A stretch of DNA of 64,000 nucleotides from Qipengyuania huizhouensis (GTDB lineage: Bacteria; Pseudomonadota; Alphaproteobacteria; Sphingomonadales; Sphingomonadaceae), in contig NZ_JAIGNT010000001.1 of assembly GCF_019711635.1 (NCBI RefSeq), positions 186,001 to 250,000 on the forward strand, read 5' to 3'. Below, in pieces: positions 34,130-42,301 of this stretch. Made by a program: the position numbers and the translations under genes. Every line of letters begins with the position of its first letter. The first letter of the stretch is position 1. Under the pieces are notes generated by a model. The model did no database searches and was not told where the DNA came from. It saw nothing but the letters and a program-made list of their open reading frames with translations.

Positions 34130-35713
34130 TCAGAATTCCAGCGGCATGACGGTCTTTACGCCTTCGAGGGCGCAGGCTTTCTTGACTACGCCATCCGGGA
34201 TCGGCTGGTCGACGCTGAGCAGCAGGATAGCTTCGCCACCAGCAGACCGTCGGCCAAGGTTGAAGGTGCCGATGTTGATACCGTTCTCGCCAAGCAACGA
34301 TCCGATACGACCGATGAAACCCGGCGCGTCTTCGTTGACGATATAGAGCATGTGCCCATCGAGTTCGGCCTCGATCCGGACGCCGAAGATTTCGGTCAGG
34401 CGCGGTGCGTCGGAACCGAACAGCGTGCCTGCCACAGATCGGTCACCTGCGTCGGTTCCCACGGTTACCCGGAGCAGAGTATTGTAGGCGCCTTCTTTCT
34501 CGTGGCGGATCGAACGGATATCGAGCCCTCTTTCCTTGGCGAGGTAGGGCGCGTTGACCATGTTCACCGTGTCCGAATATTGGCGCATCAGCCCCGCCAG
34601 GACTGCACCTTCGATAGGTTTTCCGGAAAGCTCGGCCGCAGCGCCTTCCCGCTCGATATTGATTTTGGTGAGGTTGCCGTGGGCCAGTTGCCCCACGAGG
34701 CTGCCGAGGTTTTCGGCAAGCTTCATATAGGGGCGCAGCTTTGGCGCTTCCTCTGCCGAGAGGCTGGGCATATTGAGCGCGTTCGTCACCCCGCCATTGA
34801 CGAGATAGTCGGCCAGCTGTTCGGCCACCTGCAGCGCGACGTTGACCTGCGCTTCGGTGGTGCTGGCGCCGAGGTGCGGCGTGCAGATGAAATTGGGCTT
34901 GCCGAACAGCGGGCTGTCTTTTGCCGGTTCGGTCTGGAACACGTCGAGTGCCGCGCCTGCAACCTGTCCGCTATCGAGCGCCTCGGCGAGAGCTTCCTCG
35001 TCGATCAACCCGCCGCGCGCGCAATTGACGATGCGCACGCCCCGCTTGGTCTTGGCGAGGTTTTCCTTCGAGAGGATGTTGCGCGTTTCGTCGGTCAAAG
35101 GCGTGTGAAGCGTGATGAAATCGGCACGCGCAAGCAGCGTGTCGAGATCGACCTTCTCCACCCCGATTTCCAGCGCGCGCTCCGCAGTCAGGAAGGGATC
35201 GAAAGCGACCACCTTCATCTTGAGTCCCTGAGCGCGGGCCGCGACGATAGAGCCGATATTGCCCGCGCCGATCAAGCCAAGCGTCTTGCCGGTGACTTCC
35301 ACGCCCATGAAGTCGTTCTTCGGCCATTCGCCTGCCTGCGTGCGGCGGTCGGCGGCGGGAATCTGCCGGGCGAGCGCCATAATCATAGCGATGGCATGTT
35401 CGGCAGTGGTGATCGAATTGCCGAACGGCGTGTTCATCACCACCACGCCCTTGCCGCTGGCATAGGGAATATCGACATTGTCCACGCCTATGCCGGCACG
35501 GCCGATGACCTTGAGATTGGTCGCCGCGTCGAGAATTTCGGCGGTGACCTTGGTGGCGCTGCGAATGGCTAGACCATCGTATTCGCCGATCACGGCCTTC
35601 AGTTCATCGGGGGTCATGCCCGGCTTCACATCGACGTTGCAGCCACGCTCTTCGAAGATGCGCGCTGCGTTCGGGTCCATCTTGTCGCTGATGAGGACTT
35701 TGGGTTTGGTCAT
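34130..35713 (-). CDS. serA: D-3-phosphoglycerate dehydrogenase
   Basis: A 527-aa long-form SerA, oxidising 3-phosphoglycerate with NAD+ as the first step of serine synthesis. NAD-binding motif: LGLIGAGNIGSIVAARAQG. Catalytic parts: NCARGGLIDEEAL and TPHLGASTTEAQ, with the active-site His in PHLGAS. An intermediate allosteric substrate-binding domain and a C-terminal ACT domain (MLYIVNEDAPGFIGRIGSLL) for serine feedback follow. Transcribed with serC upstream (a repeat lies between) and hisZ downstream. Confidence 0.97.
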   Translation of the reverse strand: MTKPKVLISDKMDPNAARIFEERGCNVDVKPGMTPDELKAVIGEYDGLAIRSATKVTAEILDAATNLKVIGRAGIGVDNVDIPYASGKGVVVMNTPFGNSITTAEHAIAMIMALARQIPAADRRTQAGEWPKNDFMGVEVTGKTLGLIGAGNIGSIVAARAQGLKMKVVAFDPFLTAERALEIGVEKVDLDTLLARADFITLHTPLTDETRNILSKENLAKTKRGVRIVNCARGGLIDEEALAEALDSGQVAGAALDVFQTEPAKDSPLFGKPNFICTPHLGASTTEAQVNVALQVAEQLADYLVNGGVTNALNMPSLSAEEAPKLRPYMKLAENLGSLVGQLAHGNLTKINIEREGAAAELSGKPIEGAVLAGLMRQYSDTVNMVNAPYLAKERGLDIRSIRHEKEGAYNTLLRVTVGTDAGDRSVAGTLFGSDAPRLTEIFGVRIEAELDGHMLYIVNEDAPGFIGRIGSLLGENGINIGTFNLGRRSAGGEAILLLSVDQPIPDGVVKKACALEGVKTVMPLEF

Positions 35714-35737
35714 TGGATTACTCCGGAACTCTGAAAA

Positions 35738-35831
35738 CCGTTCGCCCTGAGCCTGTCGAAGGGTCGCACTTCACTTTTGGCGGATCGCTTAAGAAGAACG
35801 ACGGGGCTTCGACAGGGTCAGCCTGAACGGG
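35738..35831. repeat. Sphingomonad-type intergenic inverted repeat
   Basis: CCGTTCGCCCTGAGCCTGTC with GAAGGG (35738-35763) and, reversed, GCTTCGACAGGGTCAGCCTG with AACGG (35806-35831) form an imperfect inverted pair about 40 bases apart. The unit GTTCxxxCTGAGCxTGTCGAAG is an abundant REP-like element in sphingomonad intergenic regions (from memory). It sits between serC and serA and could form a hairpin in the mRNA, stabilising the upstream message or attenuating serA. Confidence 0.6.
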
Positions 35832-35849
35832 AAATTGTTTACGGGCGCG

Positions 35850-37007
35850 TTAGCCGTTCTTGACCTGCTCGTAGGCCCACTCGATCCATGGCAGGAGACG
35901 CTTCAAGTCCTCCTGCTCGACCGTGCCGCCGCACCAGATGCGCAGAGACGGCGGGGCATCGCGATATCCGTTGAAGTCGTAGCCGACATCGCGCTCCTCC
36001 AGCAGCTTGACGATCTTCTTCGGTACGCCCGCCTTACCCTCTTCGGACAGGCTGTCGTACCAGTCACCCTGGAAGACGAAGCACACGCCGGTGTTGGTCT
36101 GCTTTGCCGGGTCGGAGACCATGTTGCGCAACCAAGGCGTCGCCTCGATCCAGTCCTTGACGATCTGCGCATTAGCATCGGCACGCTCGAACATGGCCTT
36201 GCGGCCACCAAGCGCCTGCGCCCATTCGAGCGCGTCGATGTAATCCTCTGTCGCCACCATAGAGGGCGTGTTGATCGTGGCGCCCTCGAAAATGCCGGTA
36301 TTGATCTTGCCGCCCTTCTTCAGGCGGAATAGCTTGGGCAGCGGCCATTCGGGGTCGTATTCCTCGATCCGCTGCACCGCCTTGGGACTGAGGATCAGCA
36401 TGCCATGCTGGGCCTCCGAACCCATGACCTTCTGCCAGCTGTAGGTCGTGGCATCGAGCTTCGCCCAATCCATCTCCATTGCGAAGACGGCGCTGGTGGC
36501 GTCGTTGATGGTCACGCCTTCGCGGCCTTCGGCCAGCCAGTCCGTATTCGGGATTTTCGCGCCCGAAGTGGTGCCGTTCCAGGTGAAGACGACGTCGTTG
36601 TCCTGCGGGATCGACGCGAGGTCGGGGATTTCGCCATAATCGGCGTCGAGCGTGGTCAATTTCGGCAGCTTGAGCTGCTTGACCGCGTCCTGGATCCAGA
36701 CATTGCCGAAGCTTTCCCATGCCGCGACCGTGGCCGGACGGTCGGGGCGCAACATCGTCCACATGGCGCATTCCAGCGCGCCGGTGTCCGAGGCCGGCAT
36801 GATGCCGACGAGGTAATCCTCGGGCACGCCGAGCATCTCTTTCGACAGGTCGATGGCGTATTTCAGCCGCGACTTGCCAAGAGCGCTGCGATGCGAGCGT
36901 CCGAGCGATTCGGTTTTGAGATTTGCGGCGGACCAGCCCTTGTGCTTGGCGGTCGGACCCGACGAAAAAAATGGGCGCTCGGGTTTGAGCGTCGGTTCGG
37001 CAGTCAT
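35850..37007 (-). CDS. serC: Phosphoserine aminotransferase
   Basis: A 385-aa PLP enzyme of the alphaproteobacterial SerC type that transaminates 3-phosphohydroxypyruvate, second step of serine synthesis (also used in pyridoxal synthesis). Segments: FSSGPTAKHKGW, IMPASDTGALECAMW, FTWNGTTSGAKIP, the PLP Lys in YSWQKVMGSEAQHGML, and GATINTPSMVATEDY. ATG 37007 is chosen: it has AAGGAGAG upstream and gives the usual family N-terminus; the frame extends further to 37067. It leads the ser operon and has a structured 5' leader. Confidence 0.95.
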   Translation of the reverse strand: MTAEPTLKPERPFFSSGPTAKHKGWSAANLKTESLGRSHRSALGKSRLKYAIDLSKEMLGVPEDYLVGIMPASDTGALECAMWTMLRPDRPATVAAWESFGNVWIQDAVKQLKLPKLTTLDADYGEIPDLASIPQDNDVVFTWNGTTSGAKIPNTDWLAEGREGVTINDATSAVFAMEMDWAKLDATTYSWQKVMGSEAQHGMLILSPKAVQRIEEYDPEWPLPKLFRLKKGGKINTGIFEGATINTPSMVATEDYIDALEWAQALGGRKAMFERADANAQIVKDWIEATPWLRNMVSDPAKQTNTGVCFVFQGDWYDSLSEEGKAGVPKKIVKLLEERDVGYDFNGYRDAPPSLRIWCGGTVEQEDLKRLLPWIEWAYEQVKNG

Positions 37008-37062
37008 GTATTCTCTCCTTCCAGAGAGCTCGCGCGGCGTTGGGACCGCGTGGCCCGCCGGC
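37008..37062 (-). promoter_or_regulatory. Structured serC leader (serC-motif-like RNA)
   Basis: On the minus strand the 55 bases before serC ATG can form two hairpins: GCGG/CCGC (arms at 37046-37049 and 37034-37037) and, next to the gene, CTCTC/GAGAG around TGGAAG (37013-37028). The second hairpin holds the ribosome-binding site AAGGAGAG, so it could control translation. A conserved two-hairpin serC motif upstream of serC is known in alphaproteobacteria, and this location and layout fit; the exact consensus could not be checked. Confidence 0.45.
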
Positions 37063-37063
37063 G

Positions 37064-37091
37064 GCAATAAAGTTGCCCGGGTTCAAGTCAA
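37064..37091 (-). promoter_or_regulatory. Candidate serC promoter
   Basis: Read on the minus strand, TTGACT (37086-37091) is followed after 16 bases by TATTGC (37064-37069), a weak -10. Transcription would then start just at the first leader hairpin, consistent with a short structured 5' UTR. Prediction by eye only. The rest of the gap to 37260 shows no gene. Confidence 0.35.
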
Positions 37092-37260
37092 TGCGAAATA
37101 GGTATGCGCCGCCCAAGTGGATGTTCGTGGGATCGGTCCGTGAAACGCGCTCTCGTTCCGGAGCGGCGCGCAGAGTGCAAGAGGGCGATAACCTCAGCCA
37201 TCACAACGAAGTGTTCTACCCACTCGCCAAACGCCGCGCCTTTTCCTATGGCCGCGCGCG

Positions 37261-38433
37261 ATGGATGTTACCGATCTTCGCATCGCGCTTTTCAGCGGGA
37301 ACTACAATTATACCCGTGACGGTGCGAATCAGGCGCTCAATCGCCTTGCGGATTACCTGCTCAGGCAGGGAGCGGCGCTGAGGGTCTATTCTCCTGTCGT
37401 GGAGAAGCCCGACTTCAAACCGACCGGCGACCTCGTCGGGGTGCCCAATGTGCGCATGCCGGTAAAGGGACGGGGCGAATATCGCCTTCCTCTGGGTCTT
37501 GACGAGAAAGCCCGCCGCGATCTTGCGGCATTCGCGCCGAACCTGATTCACATTGCCTCACCGGACCCCACCGGTCACGCAGCGCTCAAATGGGCCCGCA
37601 AGCAGGACGTGCCAGTCCTCGCCAGCGTGCACACCCGGTTCGAAACCTATCCGCGATATTACGGCCTTGCGTTCCTCGAACCAGCCGTGGAGGCATTGCT
37701 CCGCCGCTTCTACAATCGCTGCGATGCGCTGGTCGCACCTTCGCAAAGCCAGATCGATGAGCTGAAATCGCAAGGCATGCATCACGACATCACGATCTGG
37801 TCCCGCGGCGTCGACCGCGAGGTTTTCGACCCTTCCAGACGTGACATGAAATGGCGCCGCGCCAACGGGCTGGATGACGACGATGTCGCCATCGTATTTC
37901 TGGGACGGTTGGTGATGGAGAAGGGTCTCGACGTATTCGCCGATGCCATCGTCGAACTTCGCAAGCGGCAGGTACCGCATAAAGTGCTCGTGATCGGCGA
38001 CGGGCCGGCTCGCAGCTGGTTCGAGAAAGCTCTACCGGGAGGAACCTTCGTCGGATTCCAGACGGGAAGGAACCTCGGACGTGCGCTCGCCAGCGGAGAC
38101 ATCTTCTTCAATCCCTCGATCACCGAAACATTCGGCAATGTTACTCTGGAAGCGATGGCGTGCGGGTTGCCGGTCGTAGCGGCGGGGGCAACTGGCGCCG
38201 CCAGCCTGGTCAAGGATGGAAAAACCGGGCGACTCGTTCCGCCGAGCAAGACGGATGCCTTTTCAAAAGGTTGTGCAGAGGCCCTTGCCCCCTATTGCAC
38301 CGACGATGCCTTGCGCCTCGCCCATGGTAGGGCAGGCGAAATAGCCGCGCGCGCCTATAGCTGGGACGCGATCAACCAGGCGGTGGTCGACACCTATCTA
38401 AGGTTGCTCGGCCAACGCTCGGCCGCCCGCTAG
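37261..38433 (+). CDS. GT4-family glycosyltransferase
   Basis: A 390-aa retaining glycosyltransferase of the GT-B fold. The N-terminal domain starts LRIALFSGNYNYTRDGANQAL (the Gly-rich loop), with HIASPDPTGHAAL. The C-terminal nucleotide-sugar domain carries VFLGRLVMEKGLDVF and the E-x7-E motif in ETFGNVTLEAMACGLPVVA. It resembles GDP-mannose-dependent alpha-mannosyltransferases of glycolipid or exopolysaccharide synthesis, but the acceptor cannot be told. It is divergent from serC and has no sugar-gene neighbours. Confidence 0.87.
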   Translation: MDVTDLRIALFSGNYNYTRDGANQALNRLADYLLRQGAALRVYSPVVEKPDFKPTGDLVGVPNVRMPVKGRGEYRLPLGLDEKARRDLAAFAPNLIHIASPDPTGHAALKWARKQDVPVLASVHTRFETYPRYYGLAFLEPAVEALLRRFYNRCDALVAPSQSQIDELKSQGMHHDITIWSRGVDREVFDPSRRDMKWRRANGLDDDDVAIVFLGRLVMEKGLDVFADAIVELRKRQVPHKVLVIGDGPARSWFEKALPGGTFVGFQTGRNLGRALASGDIFFNPSITETFGNVTLEAMACGLPVVAAGATGAASLVKDGKTGRLVPPSKTDAFSKGCAEALAPYCTDDALRLAHGRAGEIAARAYSWDAINQAVVDTYLRLLGQRSAAR

Positions 38434-38438
38434 CTGGC

Positions 38439-38861
38439 TCAGCGCAACACGCCTTCCGACCTCATCCGGAACGCATACCAGGTCAGGAACAGAGTGGTGG
38501 CCCAGATAGCGATCGGCAGGCCGAGACCGGCCATATCGGCGGGGAGTTCGGTCAGCATCCGCTGGTAAATCGTGGTACCGACGAGGCCTACCAGAGCGAC
38601 CAGCATCGCGGTTACGGCATGACGCGAACGTAGCAGGATCAGGATCGAACCGGCCAGCGCGCCCCATACACCCAAAGCCCATAGGGCATCTGCCCAAGCG
38701 GGAAATTCGGTGACGTAGGCGATCGCCTCGTCTGACATCCCGTAGCCTTCGAGCATGCCGAGCTGCGTGCTCGTATAACTCCAGCAGCCGACCGCGTTCC
38801 ACAGCAGCGTGAGGATCCCCACTACCCACAAGTGCCACGGCGTTTTGGTTTCCACGTTCAT
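38439..38861 (-). CDS. Four-TM membrane protein of unknown function
   Basis: A 140-aa protein with four hydrophobic segments: WHLWVVGILTLLWNAVGCW, WADALWALGVWGALAGSILIL, AVTAMLVALVGLVGTTIY and LPIAIWATTLFLTWYAF. Start at ATG 38861 is supported by GGGAGG at 8 bases; the frame is open further upstream to 38909. Similar sphingomonad proteins are annotated only as membrane proteins. Function unknown. It converges on the glycosyltransferase gene. Confidence 0.75.
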   Translation of the reverse strand: MNVETKTPWHLWVVGILTLLWNAVGCWSYTSTQLGMLEGYGMSDEAIAYVTEFPAWADALWALGVWGALAGSILILLRSRHAVTAMLVALVGLVGTTIYQRMLTELPADMAGLGLPIAIWATTLFLTWYAFRMRSEGVLR

Positions 38862-38956
38862 TTCGCAAGCCTCCCCATCAACCCGCATCACGGAAGAGCT
38901 ATAGTCCATTGTTCGGCGATGGCAAAATGCCGAAGCACACCCTAAGTCGCTTCACC

Positions 38957-40273
38957 ATGGCCGACCTATTCGCCAACGATCCGCCCCAGACACCACGCAC
39001 AGAAATTCTGCGCGAGGATGCGCCACTCGCCGACCGGCTCCGACCCACCAGCCTCGACGAAGTTATCGGGCAGGATCACCTAACCGGCCCGGATGGCGCG
39101 ATCGGACGCATGGTCGCTGCGGGCCGCCTGTCGAGCATGATCCTGTGGGGTCCCCCCGGCACAGGCAAGACCACCATCGCACGGCTGTTGGCAGACAGCG
39201 TAGGAATGCGCTTCGAAAGCGTGTCTGCCGTCTTTAGCGGAGTAGCCGATCTGAAGAAGGCCTTCGCAGCTGCGGACAAGGCCGCCGAAGCGGGCCAGCG
39301 CACTTTGCTGTTCGTGGACGAAATCCACCGCTTCAACCGGGCCCAGCAGGACGGTTTCCTGCCGTTTGTCGAGCGCGGAACGGTGACGCTGGTCGGTGCG
39401 ACCACCGAAAACCCGAGCTTCGCGCTCAACGCCGCACTTCTCAGCCGCGCGCAGGTGCTGATCCTTCAGAGGCTGGACCGCAAGGCATTGGGGCATTTGC
39501 TTGGACGGGCCGAGGAGCTCGAAGGGCCCCTCCCCCTCACCGCCGAGGCCCGCGATGCGTTGATTGCCAGCGCCGACGGTGACGGTCGCTTCCTGCTCAA
39601 CCAGGCCGAAACGCTGTACAATGCCAAGATCGAGGAGCAGCTCGATCCCGCCGCGCTCGGCAAGTTCCTGCAACGGCGCGTGGCGGTCTATGACAAGGAC
39701 CGCGAGGGGCATTACAACCTCATCTCCGCCTTGCACAAAGCTGTCCGGGGAAGCGACGTGCAGGCCAGTCTCTATTACCTCGCGCGCATGCTTACTGCAG
39801 GTGAAGAACCGCGCTTTCTGGCACGCCGGCTCGTCCGTATGGCGGTGGAAGACATCGGCATGGCCGATCCGCAGGCGCTGGTCCAATGCATGGCGGCCAA
39901 GGACGCTTATGAATTCCTGGGCAGCCCCGAGGGAGAACTCGCCCTGGTCCAGGCCTGCACCTATCTCGCCACGGCGCCCAAATCCAATGCGGTCTACAAG
40001 GCGCAGAAAGCGTCTTACAAGTCCGCGAAGGAAACGGGCAGCCTGATGCCGCCGCAAAATATCCTCAATGCGCCCACCAAGCTGATGAAGGATATCGGCT
40101 ACGGCTCGGGCTACAGCTACGATCACGACGCCGAGGATGGATTTTCCGGTCATAATTACTGGCCCGAGGAAATGGAGCCTCAACGCTATTACGAACCGGT
40201 CGAACGCGGTTTCGAGCGCGAAGTGACGAAGCGGTTGGAATATTGGGACAAGCTTCGGCGCGAACGTGAATAG
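38957..40273 (+). CDS. rarA: Replication-associated recombination protein A
   Basis: A 438-aa AAA+ ATPase of the RarA/MgsA family that acts at stalled replication forks. Walker A is GPPGTGKTT in MILWGPPGTGKTTIARLLA, Walker B FVDEIHRFNRAQQDGFLP, sensor 1 GATTENPSFALNAALLSR, and the C-terminal tetramerisation part with AVRGSDVQASLYYLARML and RRLVRMAVEDIGMADP. Length is typical. ATG 38957 is chosen on family grounds; the frame opens at 38909. It overlaps the next gene by eight bases. Confidence 0.95.
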   Translation: MADLFANDPPQTPRTEILREDAPLADRLRPTSLDEVIGQDHLTGPDGAIGRMVAAGRLSSMILWGPPGTGKTTIARLLADSVGMRFESVSAVFSGVADLKKAFAAADKAAEAGQRTLLFVDEIHRFNRAQQDGFLPFVERGTVTLVGATTENPSFALNAALLSRAQVLILQRLDRKALGHLLGRAEELEGPLPLTAEARDALIASADGDGRFLLNQAETLYNAKIEEQLDPAALGKFLQRRVAVYDKDREGHYNLISALHKAVRGSDVQASLYYLARMLTAGEEPRFLARRLVRMAVEDIGMADPQALVQCMAAKDAYEFLGSPEGELALVQACTYLATAPKSNAVYKAQKASYKSAKETGSLMPPQNILNAPTKLMKDIGYGSGYSYDHDAEDGFSGHNYWPEEMEPQRYYEPVERGFEREVTKRLEYWDKLRRERE

Positions 40274-41141
40274 CCGCTTTCGCCATTTCATCGCCATCGA
40301 CTGGTCTGGTGCAAAGGGCCCGCGACAAAAGGGTATCGCTTTGGCCATCGCCGATGCCGAAGGTGGGCCCCCTGTATTGGTGAGGCATCACTGGTCCCGA
40401 GAGGATGTGCTCTATGTCCTGCGCGAGCGGCTTCCAGCCGATACGCTGGTCGGACTCGATCTCGGGATCGCTTTGCCGCATGCCGATTGCGGAGCCTACT
40501 TCCCCGGCTGGGCCCACTCTCCCCCAGACGGACCTTCGCTTTGGGCGCTCATCGATCACATTGCAGGTGAAGAAGCGAATCTGGGCGCCAATGCTTTTGT
40601 CGCTCACCCGGACTTGCGCCCTTATTTTCGGAATGGGGCCGAAACCGGTTCTCGGTTCGGTTGCGATGGCGCCAGTCATGGTCGTGGCCGTTTCCGCGTT
40701 ACCGAGCAGGCACAGGCGGCAATGGGCTGCAAACCCTATTCGAACTTCAATCTCGTGGGCGCGGCACAAGTGGGCAAGTCGAGCCTGACAGGGATGAGGA
40801 TGCTCCACCGGCTCCGCGACCACCTCCCCGTCTGGCCAATCGATCCGCTACCGCCGAAGGGTTCCGTACTGGTCGAAATCTATACCAGCCTTGCCGCCCT
40901 GGAGGCTGGAAGGCGCCCGTCCAGCGCGAAGATGCGAAGCTACGATGAATTGAACGAGGCGCTGGCAGTACTCGGCTCGCCGCCCGTTTCCGGCACCGGC
41001 CCGGTCGACGATCACACCACCGACGCGCTGCTCACCGCTGCGTGGTTGCGCCGGGTTGCGCACGAGCCGCACCGATGGAATCCGCCCGGGCTCACCGGCG
41101 ATATCGCGCGCACAGAAGGGTGGACCTTCGGCGCTCTCTAA
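40266..41141 (+). CDS. RNase-H-fold-like protein of unknown function
   Basis: A 291-aa protein that starts with FIAIDWSGAKGPRQKGIALA and has DTLVGLDLGIALPHADCG, two segments with Asp at the position of RNase-H-fold metal ligands; a third conserved segment near the end is PVDDHTTDALLTAAWLR. This pattern is similar to DUF429-type proteins, predicted nuclease-like. Biological role unknown. GTG 40266 overlaps the rarA stop, so it is probably co-transcribed with rarA. Its stop overlaps the glutaminase stop. Confidence 0.75.
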   Translation: MNSRFRHFIAIDWSGAKGPRQKGIALAIADAEGGPPVLVRHHWSREDVLYVLRERLPADTLVGLDLGIALPHADCGAYFPGWAHSPPDGPSLWALIDHIAGEEANLGANAFVAHPDLRPYFRNGAETGSRFGCDGASHGRGRFRVTEQAQAAMGCKPYSNFNLVGAAQVGKSSLTGMRMLHRLRDHLPVWPIDPLPPKGSVLVEIYTSLAALEAGRRPSSAKMRSYDELNEALAVLGSPPVSGTGPVDDHTTDALLTAAWLRRVAHEPHRWNPPGLTGDIARTEGWTFGAL

Positions 41142-42079
41142 GGCTCGGTCCATTGCCCGCTGAAGATCGACCAGCCGGTCTTGAGCGCGATCGAGGCCAA
41201 GGCCTTGGCACCCAGAAGGCTGGTTCCCGCCCGGTTCAGTCCGGGAGACCATACCGCGATGGCGGCCCTGCCCGGTACGCTGGCGAGAATCCCGCCGCCG
41301 ACTCCGGATTTTCCCGGAAACCCAACCTCGAAAGCGAATTGTCCCGAATTGTCGTAATGTCCGCACATGAGCATCAGCGCATTGATGCGGCGCGCACGGC
41401 TTGCGCTGCACATCCGCTGGCCCGTGACGGGATCGGTCCCGTCAACCGCAAGGAATAGGGCGCTTTCCGCCAGTTGGCGGCAGCTCATCGAAAGAGCGCA
41501 CTGGCGGAAATATACCGACAGGACGTCCTCCACCGGATTTATCAGGCGTCCGAAGTCGGCAAGAAACCAGGCAAGGCTGCGGTTCCGCGACCCGGTCTCG
41601 CTTTCGCTTCGCGCCACTTCCGGATCGAAGGAGATCGTGTCGTCTCGCCCCATTCGCCGCAAGCGGCCAAGCAGGTCCTCCACTGCCTCGTCCGGCGTAC
41701 GGGTGTCGATGAAACGATCGGTGGTAACGATGGCGCCCGAGTTGATGAAGGGATTGCGCGGAATGCCTTTTTCCCGCTCCAGCTGGACGATCGAATTGAA
41801 GGCATCCCCGGATGGCTCCCGACCCACCACGTCCCACAGCGCCGCCCCTTGTCTCTCCAGCGCAAGAGCCAGTGCGAAGACCTTGGAGATGGACTGGATC
41901 GAGAAAGCTTCGTCTGCATCGCCGGCGCAAAAGACCTCGCCCTCTTTGGTGGCAAGCGCGATGCCGAATTTCTTGGGATCGACCGACGCAAGCGCCGGGA
42001 TATATCGGGCAGGATTACCGCTCCCCCGCTCGTCGGCCAGTTCTTCCCATGTTTGCGTAACGATTGCGCCCAGGTCCAT
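41138..42079 (-). CDS. glsA: Glutaminase
   Basis: A 313-aa glutaminase of the serine-dependent beta-lactamase-like family, hydrolysing glutamine to glutamate and ammonia. The nucleophile Ser and Lys are in FSIQSISKVFALALAL, followed by VGREPSGDAFNSIVQLE, RNPFINSGAI, and the C-terminal GFPGKSGVGGGILASVPGR. Length is normal. ATG 42079 is chosen (MDLGAIVTQTWEEL); the frame extends to a TTG at 42115. Confidence 0.93.
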   Translation of the reverse strand: MDLGAIVTQTWEELADERGSGNPARYIPALASVDPKKFGIALATKEGEVFCAGDADEAFSIQSISKVFALALALERQGAALWDVVGREPSGDAFNSIVQLEREKGIPRNPFINSGAIVTTDRFIDTRTPDEAVEDLLGRLRRMGRDDTISFDPEVARSESETGSRNRSLAWFLADFGRLINPVEDVLSVYFRQCALSMSCRQLAESALFLAVDGTDPVTGQRMCSASRARRINALMLMCGHYDNSGQFAFEVGFPGKSGVGGGILASVPGRAAIAVWSPGLNRAGTSLLGAKALASIALKTGWSIFSGQWTEP

Positions 42080-42170
42080 GGCATGGCCGATAGGCGTGCG
42101 TGCGATGTGACGCAATCGGACTGGACGCGAGAATGATTTTGCGCCAGAGGCGCGCCCTGCTTTGCGATGT

Positions 42171-42246
<76 letters not shown>

Positions 42247-42301
42247 CGCGCACCAGCCTCGCTGAATTTGCATCCCTTGGCCGCTTCCCTATGAATGGGG
42301 A

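Noticed and set aside
34031..35572. Plus-strand frame of 513 codons
   Set aside because: Antisense to serA; the length reflects GC-rich codon structure only.
39080..40348. Minus-strand frame of 422 codons
   Set aside because: Antisense to rarA with intact Walker A and B.
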